Origin: Pyrocephalus nanus
Lineage: Eukaryota > Chordata > Aves > Passeriformes > Tyrannidae
Assembly: GCA_038380795.1 (NCBI GenBank)
Contig: CM076280.1
Location: forward strand, 3,955,501-4,019,500
Length of the DNA: 64,000 nucleotides
Reading direction: 5' to 3'
Part shown: piece by piece, positions 49,201 through 58,110 of the stretch
Layout of the letters: every line of letters begins with the position of its first letter
Numbering within the stretch: the stretch's first letter is position 1
The notes under the pieces: generated by a model
Told to the model about the DNA's origin: nothing
Databases searched by the model: none
What the model saw: the letters and a program-made list of their open reading frames with translations, nothing else
Translations under genes and position numbers: made by a program

Positions 49201-52200
49201 TTGAAGAGAAGCCTCCAGGCTCTCCTGTGTTTCTGCTCAGCCCCAAACCATCACCACTTCGGAAGAATTTCTCCACTGAAGGGCTTGTCAGGCCTTGGAA
49301 CTGCCCAGGGAGGTGGTTGAGTCCCCATCCCTGGAGGTGTCCAAGGAAGGACTGGAAGTGGCACTCAGTGCTCTGGGCTGGGGGACAAGGTGGGGATTGG
49401 ACACAGGTTGGGTTTGATCTTGGAGATCTTATCCAAACTTTATGGTTCTGTGATTCTATTCTCTGAGGAGAAGGGGTGCTGGTGGCACTTCAGGTTGGTG
49501 GCTTTGAGGTGCCAAGAGGCAAATGTAGCCACTAGACACGGAACTGCAGGAAGCAGAGCATCATCTCCACAACTGATCTGCTAATGGAGCATCACAGGAA
49601 ACAGCTCTGTGTGAAAATCAGTTTTTCCAGCACTGCCCAAACCTGTCCAAGTGATCCCTGCAGGCAACAGGGGACTGTCCCTGCACAGAACACCCACGGC
49701 AGGAGCCACTGTGGTTTTCCTCTCAAATGCCTCAGTGGTTTCTTGTCGTGCTCAGTGAGTGCTAAATCTGCTTTGAGGGGCAATTTCCAGTGGTTTTATT
49801 TTATTTTATTTTCCTTTCCTTCGGGGTTGCCACCAGAGGGGGCCAACAGGCACCAGTTGGGGCAGCTGGCACAAAACTCGTTTTAAGCAGACAGAAATCC
49901 CCAGTAAACTGCAGGATCACGCTGGGGGCTGCAGGAGGGATTCCTGGGCACGGCAGAGCCACTTTTTAATGTTTTTCACAGCCTTCAAGACTAGATCAGC
50001 AAATATAAATCCCTGCACTGACTCAGCAGTTGCCACACAGGTGCCTTATTGGTGGTGACAAGATTTGCCCACGTGATTTAGGTTAAAGATTTGAAGTGAA
50101 CAAACTCCAGACACACTCCAGAGCACTGATGGACTGACCCCAATCGTGGATTTTGGACATTCACACAGAATTTGTTCATGGCGGGGGGTCGCACATCTTC
50201 CAGCACAGCACAAGATTTGTTGGGGTCTGTGTGTCTTAAAATGACATTTTTCCAGCCCTTTCTGTCTCATTCTCTTTCCCTGATTTTATGCCTGTCTCTC
50301 GATGCACTTTATTACCTACAGAGATGTGTGTATATACACATATATTCAAGAGCAGGCAGAAGGGTGGAGGTTTAAACACACCTGTAAAAGGGCTAAGAAG
50401 AAAAATGAAGGCTCCAGACCACCTTACAGAGACTATTCTTATTCCACAGGAAAATAAAGTCACTTGTGAGAGATCAAGAATGGCCTGAAGCCAAGGGTTT
50501 CTGGACATGAAAGCTGAGGAAACGAACTGACCTCAGCACTAGATGTAATGAATTTCAACAGTTTAATTAATTCCACAGTTTAGTTGCAAAAATGGCACTT
50601 CCCAGGCCTGGCATTAACATGCTGTGCCACCCTTCTTGAAAACAAGGCGTAAAGGAAAGTTCTTGGGGTGTTGGAAAGTGGGAGGGAGGGGTGTTGGTCT
50701 GTATTAGAAGCACCAGTAGATTCAGAGAAGCAGCTTTGAATCATAGTTCCTTTTTTTTTTTTTTTTTTTGATCTGGTCTTTCATCTCGTGTTTCCCTTGT
50801 TCAGAGCACCCAGGTCGTGGGTGATGCCAGTGCTTTGTTTCTACAAAGTCTGATTTTCCTTTTCCAACCTGTCTTCCTTCATCCTAAAATAGGCAAGTGT
50901 AAATTCATGAAAAGGAACACAAGCAGCCAACTTGGAACCTGTGATGGGGGCAGGAGGCTGTGTGATCTGCTGTCACCAGAAGCCTCCCTTTAATGCTGTG
51001 GCACACAAGAAAGGTGTCACAACATCTATGTTGTCCCCTACAACCCTTTAAAACCCCTTTGAGCAGAGGAAAAGAAAAGCTTCTATCTCTGCTCAGCACA
51101 GGGAGGGCACCACTCCCATCATCCAGCTGGTAACGTCTGGAGAGAAAACCTGACCAGCCCAAGAGGGTGATCACACAAAAAGTTGGTCCCTTCTTCAGAA
51201 ATTGCAAAGAAAATAATTAAGTCATTTGATCACAGAATCAGCTGCATAGGAAAAGACCTCTGAGACCATCGAGTCACCAACCTGTGACCCAACCCCACCT
51301 TGTCACCCAGCCCATGGCACTGATGCCACATCCAGGCTCTGCTCAAACCCCTCCAGGGACGGGGACTCCACCCCCTCCCTGGGCAGCCCATTCCAAGGGC
51401 TGAGCACTCTCCTTGCCCTTCTCTGGACCTGCTGCAGCCCCTCCATGTCCTTCCTGAGCTGAGGGGCCAGAACTGGGCACAGCACTCGAGGTGTGGCCTC
51501 CCCAGTGCCCGGCACAGGGGCAGAATCACCTCCCTGCTCCTGCTGCCACCCTGTTCCTGAGCCAGGCCAGGATCCATTGGCCCTCTTGGCCACCTGGGCA
51601 CTCCTGGCTTGTGTTCAGCTGCTGTCAATCCAAACTCCCAGATCCTTCCTGCCTGGCTCTGTCCCTCCACTCTGTCCCCAGCCCGTGGGGCTGCCAGGGG
51701 TTGTTGTGTCCAAAGTTCAGGACCCGACACTTGGCCTGGTTGAACCTTGATGATGTTCTAATCCCTGCAGCAACAGGGCTCAATATCCACATGGCTCCAA
51801 AACTCTCCAGTCCCTTTTCCTGGAGATGCTGAAGTTAAAGTTATGAGATGTTCAGCCCAAGCACAGCTGTGTTTCCCAAAGGAGTCTGTGCCCAGCCTTC
51901 CCCTGAGGGTGCCACCATGAGCTGAAGTTTTTCTGTCTCATGGACTCAACACTTGTTCCCTGGTCTGGAAATCCAAACCAGTCATGGATGGAGGATGATT
52001 ACACTGCCCCTGAACTCGGGGTCTTGCATCTCCCTGAGAGCAAGAGCATAGTTTGTGGCTTTTACTGCCAAATTCTCCTCAGAGAGTAAAATTGCTGCTT
52101 GATTTTATTTGTTTCTCACACACCTCAGTTTCCTATTTCCTCCTTCAGCCAAGCTCATTTTCAAAGCAGCTGCAACGGTGTCATTACTCTTTTAAGTAAA

Positions 52201-53832
52201 ACATTGACTCCTTCAGTGATATTGTTACTGGTGTAAGTGTGTTTATCCCGATGGAGAGATAATTTAATGCTTACTTTCATAATAAGTACAAATGAAAGCC
52301 TCATTATATAGAAAAGCTGTGGCAAGTCTGTAATTACCCAGCGTGTTATTTTAAAGATCTCCCTTAATATCCCCCTATTTATCACTTAAAAATCCCCATG
52401 TCTCACTTTAACTGCCCTCAAACTGCTCCTCTTTTGGAAGAACACTGATTACAGGTAAATGACTCCTCTCTGGCAGAGCTTAAAGAAGTATCAGTCAAGT
52501 CTTCATGGTTTAATTCCTGGGTAATGTGCACACAAATTGCACGGGGTAAATTTAGGAAGAGAAAATATTGATCCAAAGGACCATGTTTTGTTTTCCATGC
52601 CCGGCTTCCCCCAGCAGCCCTTTGCTGCTGCTTTCATTCTACGAGCAGGAGTGGAGGTACTTCAGCACTTGCATTTTTGCAGCGAGATTTCAAAGCCTGT
52701 AGAACTTCTAACCTGGCATTTTACCCCGGTGAAGTGGATGGAAATGCTCCTGGTGAGGTTAGAAGTGCACTTTTTATACCCATGACCACCTGTAGCTCTG
52801 CTCTGGCTGTCAGTGTCTCACTGATTCCCCACTCAACCCCAGATGCACTCGAGAGCTCTCCTCTATTTTAAGAAGGAAATAATGCCTGTGGGCTGAGGGA
52901 ACAGTTATTTTTGTGAGACCTTGTCTCACATCCTCAGCCCTCCTTGCTGTAGCTCTAGTTGTGCATTAAAAATCATACCCAAGAACAGGACAGAGAGCAG
53001 GAATGAGCTGCTTTGCCCCCATCCACTGCTCGGGGTGGATCAGGAGAGCTCTGCATCTGCCAGGACGCACCTACAGCACTGCCTGGGCCACACAGAGGTG
53101 TCCTGTGGCACAATCCACCGCTGGAATTAATCCCTATTGTGGGTGAGCACATGTAGGCACAACCAGACCAGACCAAACCATCTCAAACTGTGGTTGTTCT
53201 CCAGAGAAACAACAGGAGACAAAATAAAACCAGGGAGCAAACCCTGAGGAGCGATGGAACTTCTCTCCATCTCTCCTAGGGAGGCAGCACAAAGGGTGGT
53301 TGGCAAGGCAGGGTGAGAAGAGAAGAGAAGAGAAGAGAAGAGAAGAGAAGAGAAGAGAAGAGAAGAGAAGAGAAGAGAAGAGAAGAGAAGAGAAGAGAAG
53401 AGAAGAGAAGAGAAGAGAAGAGAAGAGAAGAGAAGAGAAGAGAAGAGAAGAGAAGAGAAGAGAAGAGAAGAGAAGAGAAGAGAAGAGAAGAGAAGAGAAG
53501 AGAAGAGAAGAGAAGAGAAGAGAAGAGAAGAGAAGAGAAGAGAAGAGAAGAGAAGAGAAGAGAAGAGATCCAACGAATGCACCTCTTACCGTCCTCTGAA
53601 CGACCAGGACCATGATGGTGGCCAAGGCAAAGATGAGCAACGCGACAAGGGTGGCGATGATGAAATACAAATATATTCTGTTGGTGCCCCCAAGCCTCCT
53701 TGAAACAGTGCCTTCATTGCCATTCATGGCGGTGCCCCCAAGCCTCCTTGAAACAGTGCCTTCATTGCCATTCATGGCTGATTCATGCGAGTCCTTCACC
53801 TGAACAACTGTTTGCTCTTGTGCTTGGCACAT
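37199..53832 (-). CDS. TNFSF8: TNFSF8 (CD30 ligand, CD153), complete four-exon coding sequence
   Basis: Coding joins, in transcript order, are 53832-53590, 46754-46709, 38182-38111 and 37596-37199: 759 nt, 252 residues plus stop. Human TNFSF8 has 234. All junctions have GT and AG, phases 0, 1 and 1, and the frame stays open. The product is a type II membrane ligand of activated T and other immune cells that engages CD30 (TNFRSF8). Residues 1-52 are cytoplasmic and include a perfectly duplicated 16-residue unit (20-35 and 36-51). Residues about 53-78 are the anchor and end in ATIMVLVVQRT, identical to human. Residues 82-120 are the stalk. Residues from about 121 form the TNF homology domain, with possible N-glycosylation at NSS and NCS. 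The chosen ATG puts the next Met at residue 20, as in human. Introns are 6,835, 8,526 and 514 bp. Recognition comes from remembered human sequence, not a search. Confidence 0.93.
37597..38110 (-). other. TNFSF8 intron 3
   Basis: 514 bp between a GTCAGTG donor and a TTTCCTTTCCAG acceptor. Unique sequence with a short GT-rich run and an AT-rich stretch at about 37910-37960; no repeat family recognised. Confidence 0.8.
38111..38182 (-). CDS. TNFSF8: TNFSF8 coding exon 3 (stalk)
   Basis: 72 nt between a TTTCCTTCAG acceptor and a GTCAGTG donor (GTCAGT is weaker than the GTAAG of the other introns). Phases 1 to 1. It encodes NTFEDYSRILQRVP followed by TQGAAAYMR; the human counterpart is NCSEDLLCILKRAP followed by a segment ending in AYLQ. 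The shared N..ED...IL.R.P......AY pattern supports the call. The human NCS sequon and cysteine are absent here. Confidence 0.85.
38585..38815 (+). mobile_element. CR1 LINE 3' end (TNFSF8 intron 2, antisense to the gene)
   Basis: Sense tail on plus from GTTTGGATTAGATGTAAGG to GGGATTCTATGG. Confidence 0.9.
39004..39158 (-). mobile_element. CR1 LINE 3' fragment
   Basis: Antisense tail, CATAGAACCACAGACTCG to CACAGCTTCTCTGGGCA. Confidence 0.85.
39393..39520. repeat. Imperfect GC-rich minisatellite, about 35-bp period
   Basis: Units start with TGC(A/G)TCCCGGC at about 39415, 39449 and 39485, with a diverged unit at 39393. A CpG-rich block precedes it at 39160-39390. Confidence 0.55.
40079..40207. 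repeat. Inverted repeat inside the LTR
   Basis: Arms 40079-40099 and 40187-40207 are 21-nt reverse complements with one mismatch. Each arm carries the palindrome TTACGTAA (40079-40086 and 40200-40207). A second, inner pair (TTCCTTGGT / ACCAAGGAA, near 40127-40149) is nested between them. Confidence 0.85.
40236..40275. repeat. TA-rich microsatellite in the LTR
   Basis: Alternating TA run near the 5' end of the minus-oriented LTR. Confidence 0.85.
40329..40735 (+). mobile_element. Two abutting CR1 tails
   Basis: 40329-40400 is a piece of the common CR1 tail; 40400-40735 is the second subfamily ending TTCAGTGATTCAATGATTCTA. The LTR insertion abuts the left end. Confidence 0.85.
43205..43550. 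repeat. TA-rich region with a direct duplication
   Basis: 43205-43275 (ATTCAAATCTCTAACATG ... GTCATGAGTTATTTATATAT) recurs at 43438-43525 (ACTCAAATCTGTAACATG ... GCCATGAGCTATTTACATAT), about 235 bp apart; TA microsatellite fills the space. Confidence 0.8.
43934..44340 (-). mobile_element. CR1 LINE 3' fragment
   Basis: Antisense copy, ATGGAATCCCAGAATCACTG to CCCTCAGCCGCTCCTCAGAG. Confidence 0.88.
45355..45436 (-). mobile_element. Short CR1 3' tail
   Basis: CATCACAGAATCCCAGACTGG then GAGTTGGAAGGGACCTGG. Confidence 0.8.
45556..45932 (-). mobile_element. CR1 LINE 3' fragment, second subfamily
   Basis: Antisense, nearly the same words as 10264-10665 and 40400-40735. Confidence 0.92.
46709..46754 (-). 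CDS. TNFSF8: TNFSF8 coding exon 2 (46-nt small exon)
   Basis: The minus strand has a TTCTCTTTCAG acceptor, 46 coding bases and a GTAAGAC donor. It encodes APDPAMEGIKKPIRT plus the first base of a glycine codon. Entry phase 0 and exit phase 1 fit exons 1 and 3. It corresponds to the human stalk segment DSIPNSPDNVPLKG, also encoded by a very short exon. Too short for ORF-based detection; found from splice signals and frame. Confidence 0.85.
47022..47200 (-). mobile_element. CR1-type 3' fragment
   Basis: Antisense tail: CTACAGAATGTTTGGAGTTG, GGACCCACCAGGATCATCAA, ending near TTGAGGAGCCTGTTCC. Confidence 0.75.
47590..47675 (+). mobile_element. Short CR1 3' tail
   Basis: CTTGGACTCGATGATGTTTG then AATTTAAATGATTCTGTGATT. 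Confidence 0.65.
48847..49034 (+). mobile_element. CR1 LINE 3' end
   Basis: Sense tail from AGGCCCTGGCACAGGTTGCC to ATTCTGGGATTCTATAA. Confidence 0.92.
49285..49462 (+). mobile_element. CR1 LINE 3' end, diverged
   Basis: Sense tail: GAGTCCCCATCCCTGGAGGT, ending TATGGTTCTGTGATTCTATT. Confidence 0.85.
49791..49812. repeat. (TTTTA)n microsatellite
   Basis: About four TTTTA copies. Confidence 0.8.
51230..51765 (-). mobile_element. CR1 LINE 3' fragment, third subfamily
   Basis: Antisense, about 535 bp, close in sequence to the sense copy at 22466-22918 (CTGTTCCTGAGCCAGGCCAG, CAGCCCATTCCAAGGGC). Confidence 0.92.
53316..53568. repeat. (AGAAG)n pentanucleotide microsatellite, about 50 copies, in TNFSF8 intron 1
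   Basis: 253 bp of uninterrupted AGAAG on plus, that is CTTCT in the transcript. It begins 22 bp from the exon 1 boundary at 53590. The strand is pure purine/pyrimidine with mirror symmetry. The long KRREE-type plus-strand ORFs and FSSLL-type minus-strand ORFs across it are by-products, because a pentamer without stops is open in all frames. Confidence 0.97.
53590..53832 (-). CDS. TNFSF8: TNFSF8 coding exon 1: cytoplasmic tail and membrane anchor
   Basis: 81 codons ending ACG, then donor GTAAGAGG, phase 0. The start MCQAQEQ was chosen because a second Met follows after 19 residues exactly as in human CD30L, and -3 is A. An in-frame ATG 96 bp upstream (53928, MRGENPARS) would add 32 residues and cannot be excluded. 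The exon carries the 48-bp tandem duplication at 53683-53778. The anchor YLYFIIATLVALLIFALATI and the identical ATIMVLVVQRT end make the family call firm. Confidence 0.9.
53683..53778 (-). repeat. Perfect 2 x 48-bp in-frame tandem duplication in TNFSF8 exon 1
   Basis: Units 53683-53730 and 53731-53778 are identical at 48 of 48 bases. Each encodes MNGNEGTVSRRLGGT plus one residue (Ala in the first copy, Asn at the downstream boundary). Human CD30L has one equivalent segment, MHVPAGSVASHLGTT, so the extra unit accounts for 16 of the 18 extra residues in this protein. Confidence 0.95.
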
Positions 53833-54260
53833 TCTTATATAGCTCTCCAGGTACTTGCTCTGTATCTCCCTTCGATCAGGTTCAAGTCGCAGCCCATCTC
53901 TGCTCCTGGCAGGATTTTCCCCCCTCATCCTGGCTCATGTGATCCGGAAAAACAACTTCATCACTCGCAGCCCAGAGGGCGAGGGCCCCGGGGGCGTGAG
54001 GCAGGACGCAGCTGTGAGCAGGGGAAGGAGCCTCATGTTCCTGCTCAGGGAGTTCTCCAGGGCTGTCTGTGCCCTGCACGGAGGTGTCTGATGTCAGAAG
54101 GTGAACAGTTCCCCAGACCGGTCGGCCCCCGCCCTCCCCTGGCTTTCTGTGAAATGGGGAGATATGCAAATGCTGTTTCATTTTCTACTCAGAGCAGCTG
54201 CAGTTTGGCACCCTGAGTGGCCCTGGGGCTCTGCCTTCCTGTTGCACAGAAAGTCACAGA
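53833..54260 (-). promoter_or_regulatory. TNFSF8 5' leader and proximal promoter region
   Basis: GC-moderate unique sequence upstream of the chosen start, before a CR1 fragment at 54250. Read on the minus strand: CTATATAAG 4-12 bp before the ATG, a GGGAAAATCC kappaB/NFAT-like word at 53921-53912, and on plus an octamer ATGCAAAT at 54164-54171. The TATA-like word lies too close to the chosen ATG to serve a transcript using it unless a downstream Met is used. No transcription start can be fixed from sequence. Confidence 0.45.
54164..54171 (+). promoter_or_regulatory. POU octamer motif ATGCAAAT upstream of TNFSF8
   Basis: Exact Oct-1/Oct-2 octamer about 335 bp upstream of the TNFSF8 start. Octamers are common in lymphoid promoters, which suits an immune ligand. 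An eight-base match alone is weak evidence. Confidence 0.4.
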
Positions 54261-54660
54261 ATGTGCTGAGTTAGAAGGGACCCACAAGGATCATCAGTCC
54301 ATCCTTCAGCCCTGCACAGGCCCATCCCCAAGAGTCACACCCTGTGCCCCAGAGGATCATCCAAAAACACCTTGACAGCCTTGGGGCTGTGCCCACTGCC
54401 CTGGGGAGCCTGTTCAGTGCCAACCACCCTCTGGGGGAAGAACCTTTCCCTGAGATCCACCCTGAGCCTGCCCTGACACAGCTCCAGCCATTCCCTGGGG
54501 GCTGTCCCTGCTCCCCCCAGAGCAGAGCTCAGTCCTGCCCCTCCTCTGCCCCTGCCCAGGCAGTTGGGACTGCAGGGAGGTCTCCCCTCAGTCTCCTCTG
54601 CTCCAGCTGAACACACCAAGTGCCCTCAGTGTCCTCACACGGCTTCAAATCAAGGCCCTT
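54250..54660 (-). mobile_element. CR1 LINE 3' fragment, second subfamily
   Basis: Antisense copy about 400 bp upstream of the TNFSF8 start: CCACTGCCCTGGGGAGCCTG and CTGGGGGAAGAACCTTTCCC. Confidence 0.9.
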
Positions 54661-54903
54661 CCCCATCTTCATCGCCTGTTTATCTGGGAACATTCCTACT
54701 TCATTCCAGTGTTGATGGACCAGCCATCCCTAACCCTGCATGTTTTATGTGAGATGACTCCTGCCTTTCTGGCCAGTCCAGCTCGAATGAAAATTGTATG
54801 TTTCTGAGAATTTTCACACTTAGATGGGTGTCCATTTTTGAACTGTGTCTGTGCAAGCCAGTTAACTTGTGCAAAAGGATCCAAATTTCTGGGAGTGTTA
54901 TTT

Positions 54904-54985
54904 AGAATCACAGGATCACTGAGGTTGGAAAAGACCTCTAAATTCATTGAATCCAACCATTAATCCAACACTACCAAGCCTGCCA
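54904..54985 (-). mobile_element. Short CR1 3' tail
   Basis: TAGAATCACAGGATCACTG then GGTTGGAAAAGACCTCTAAA. Confidence 0.75.
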
Positions 54986-56235
54986 CTAATCCAGGTGTCT
55001 TCATCTACTCCTGGTTTGGGAATACAGAGACATCAGAGAAGGCAAACAGGACTTTACCACTGGTTCATCCAGCTTAACATATTGCCTTCAGCAGAGAGCA
55101 ACAAGAAATGCCTTGGGAAGAACACCAGAACAGAAAAATACAGGTATTTGTTGAGTGTAATTCTCCAGTTTCCTCTTATTTGGGCTTGTGGGACTCCCAG
55201 TACTTCCCTATTTTAGTCCAATTCTTTACCCCCCTGACATTACAGAGTCCTGACATCTTACTATCATTACCACTATCTTTATTAAAGTCACTGGAGCACA
55301 GCACTACAAAGGCTCCTTGAGATTTGCAAAGCAGTGGTTTTTCAGAGCATCCCTTATCACCATGGAAACAGGCACAATTTGTTTAACCAGAGGCAAAGGG
55401 GAGCAGCCTCCTCTCCTGGGGATGAGACAATGGTCAGGTCTCCTCCAGGAAATCTCTTGCTCGAGGCTGACCTGTTGGATGAGGTGGATCATCAACTTCT
55501 GGGTCCTCCTTGGTGGATGCAAAGGTTCTGGACAGCCACGAGCAGCAGAGGTTCTCACTCACCCTGATATGGAAATAATTTTGGATTCATTTGGAAATTA
55601 CCTTGCTGATAAGGATTCCCACAGTCTTGCCTGTGAGAGTTCATTTGACCCCTTTAAGCAGCCAGTCCTGCAGAGGAGCAAACCCAGCCCTTGGGAAGCA
55701 GAACAGGGGGATCCCCTCACACTGCCATCGCTCCCCAAATCTCCTTGGCAACGATTCTGAAGTGGGAGAAAACCCAGGTTAGAAGATCTTGCAGTGACTC
55801 TCAGCATCTGCTGTCCTTGAACAGGCAGTTCAGCATCTCTTGCTCGTGGCTGAGCAGATTCACTGAGGAAGATGATTTTAAGAAAGTAAAGGTGGTGTAA
55901 TTCGGAGGATGTCACATCATGGTGGGTGTCATGAGGAGGGCAAAGCTCTTGGGGAACTTTTAGGCTTTTGCAGCCCCACAAGGATGTGCAGGTCAGCTCT
56001 GCTAACTGCAAAACACTTGTGCTACTTACAGGGAGACAAACAGGTGGTGGTGATGGCTCCAAAAGAAAAAGAGATCGGGGAAGGCCAGTGAAGGGAAAAT
56101 GGGATGAATTAATCCCCTGTGTAAAAATGTACAATCCAGATTAAACTGGATTGTTGCTTTCTAATCTGAACCTGGTCAGCCCATGAGCACAAACTCTCAA
56201 GGGGAGTTGGGAATGCTGAAATCTGCTGGGAGGAT

Positions 56236-56500
56236 CATGGAATCACAAATTCCCAGAATGGCCTGGGTTGGAAGGAGCCTCCAAGATCATCCTGTTCTAC
56301 CCCTGCCATGGGCAGGGACACCTTCCACTGGCCAAGCCCCATCCAACCTGGCCTTTGACACTCCCAGGGATGGGGCAGCCACAGCTTCCCTGGGCAACCT
56401 GTGCCAGGGCCTGCCCACCCTCACAGGGAAGAATTATTTCAAAAAATTTAATCTAAACTTACTTTGACTTTGAAGGTGCTTTTTCCCCTTGTCCTGTCAC
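56236..56500 (-). mobile_element. CR1 LINE 3' fragment
   Basis: Antisense tail, ATGGAATCACAAATTCCC to CCCCTTGTCCTGTCACC. Confidence 0.9.
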
Positions 56501-57627
56501 CACATGCTCTTGTAAGGAGCACAGAGCATCCCCTCACTCATGCTCTCAACACTTTTCAATGTTCCAAGACAGGCAAGGCAAACACCTCAGATGGCTCCAG
56601 GTAACAGCAGGATCTTTGAATGATTCCCCTTTTGTGATGAGTGAAAGAGCTTGAAATGCAGCCATGAAATGCTGCTCAGCTCAGGCAGCTGGGCTGCTCA
56701 GGCAGACAGCAATTTTTAAACAATAACAGTACAGAATGAGTGGATTCTTCTGGAGCTTTGTCTGAGGCAGTGAATAAATCCCCACTAAATCACTGGGTTT
56801 GGGGTACTCTGGCTGTACATCCTGGCTTGTAGGTCGTGATGTGTTCTCACACACCTTCAGTGCAATGGTCTGTCACCCCCTAATTCCTAAAAACATCACT
56901 CAGCAAACACTTTCACACCATCACCTGCCTGGTTATGCAGATTCCCAGGGCACAGTTCACTGTTTCGTGCCTCCTGATCTATGTTGCCTCGATTTTCACC
57001 AGCTGTGGTTCAAGAGGTTAAATAGAAGGTGCCTGCCCTGCATTTACATTGACACGGGGTTGCAGCAAAGAGCTTTGCATAGAAGGGCAAGGAGGGAGGG
57101 AGAAAACAAGCAAACCACAAATCCAGCAGTTCTAATTATTTCTTGGTAGACATTGCAAGTGACTCTCTGTAGTAAAAGAGTACAAAATCTCCCAGCCCTT
57201 TAATAATATTTATTTATCTACTCCTCTGCTGAAAGGAAATAAACTTGCTGACAACTGAAAACCCCATCTACGTGGTCAGTGGAAATTCACCCTTGACTGA
57301 AGTTATGATGACTGAAACCTTTACAAAAGACATTAATGCCCAGTTTTTGGAAGGTACACAGTTACTCAACTGCCCCTGAAATTCGTGAGGGTAAAGTGTG
57401 TAGGTGCCTTTAGAAATTTCTGATTTTATCCTCAGTGGAAACTGGGTCCATTTTTCATCAAAACCATTATTTATATTTATATCGGTGCAGATTGTTGCCA
57501 GAACCTCAGCCTTTGCTTTTCAAGGTCTAAAAGAGCTCAGAGAAGATGCTCAATAATGTGTATTTCATCACCCCAAGTGATTCTTCACACCCTCCTGACT
57601 GTCTCAGCAAAGGTGCTGCTGGGATTC

Positions 57628-57760
57628 TTATGGAATCACAGAATCCCAAAATGGTTTGGGTTGGAAGGCACCTTAAAGATCACCTAATTCCACCCCCTTC
57701 CATGGGCAGGGACACCTTCCACTAGACCAGGCTGCTCAGAGCTCCATCCAACCTGGGACA
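57628..57760 (-). mobile_element. CR1 LINE 3' fragment
   Basis: Antisense tail, ATGGAATCACAGAATCCC to CCATCCAACCTGG. Confidence 0.9.
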
Positions 57761-58075
57761 AGATGACTTTTAAGGACATCTTATCTTCAACCAGAGACCC
57801 CACTGAACATCTGGTCCCCAAACTCCAGCTGAGCTGGTTGCAAACATGTGAGCTTACGTGGATGCCTGCACGTTATTAGGTATGGAAAATCAAAATCAAT
57901 ACATTGAGCTTTCTGCAAAACACCATTAGCACTCAAAGGATGAATCACCTTGTTGCTGGAGGCTTTGAGCCTCCTCTGATGAATCACCCTCGTGTTGCAC
58001 TCGGGGGTTGTGTTTGTTCTCCACCTCTGAGCCCCAACCAAGGGACCAGGGCTGAAAGATTTGCTTGGTTTTGGG

Positions 58076-58110
58076 TTTTAATTCTATTTATTTTAATTCT
58101 ATTTATTAGG
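58076..58110. repeat. Short tandem repeat
   Basis: TTTTAATTCTATTTA occurs twice in tandem. Confidence 0.8.

Larger units (their letters stand above)
46755..53589 (-). other. TNFSF8 intron 1
   Basis: 6,835 bp with GT...AG ends. It contains CR1 fragments near 47.0, 47.6, 48.8, 49.3 and 51.2-51.8 kb, a (TTTTA)n stretch near 49.8 kb, a T-run at about 50750-50769 and the AGAAG array beside the donor. No further coding exon recognised. Confidence 0.8.

Noticed and set aside
53316..53568. CRISPR-like array
   Set aside because: Pure 5-bp tandem repeat without spacers, in vertebrate DNA.
53134..53589. Repeat part of the long minus ORF as genuine CD30L coding sequence
   Set aside because: A good GTAAGAGG donor at 53589 and clean joining to exon 2 show it is intron.
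53300..53615. Plus-strand ORFs made of KRREE repeats
   Set aside because: They are only the AGAAG microsatellite read as protein; every frame of such a pentamer is open.
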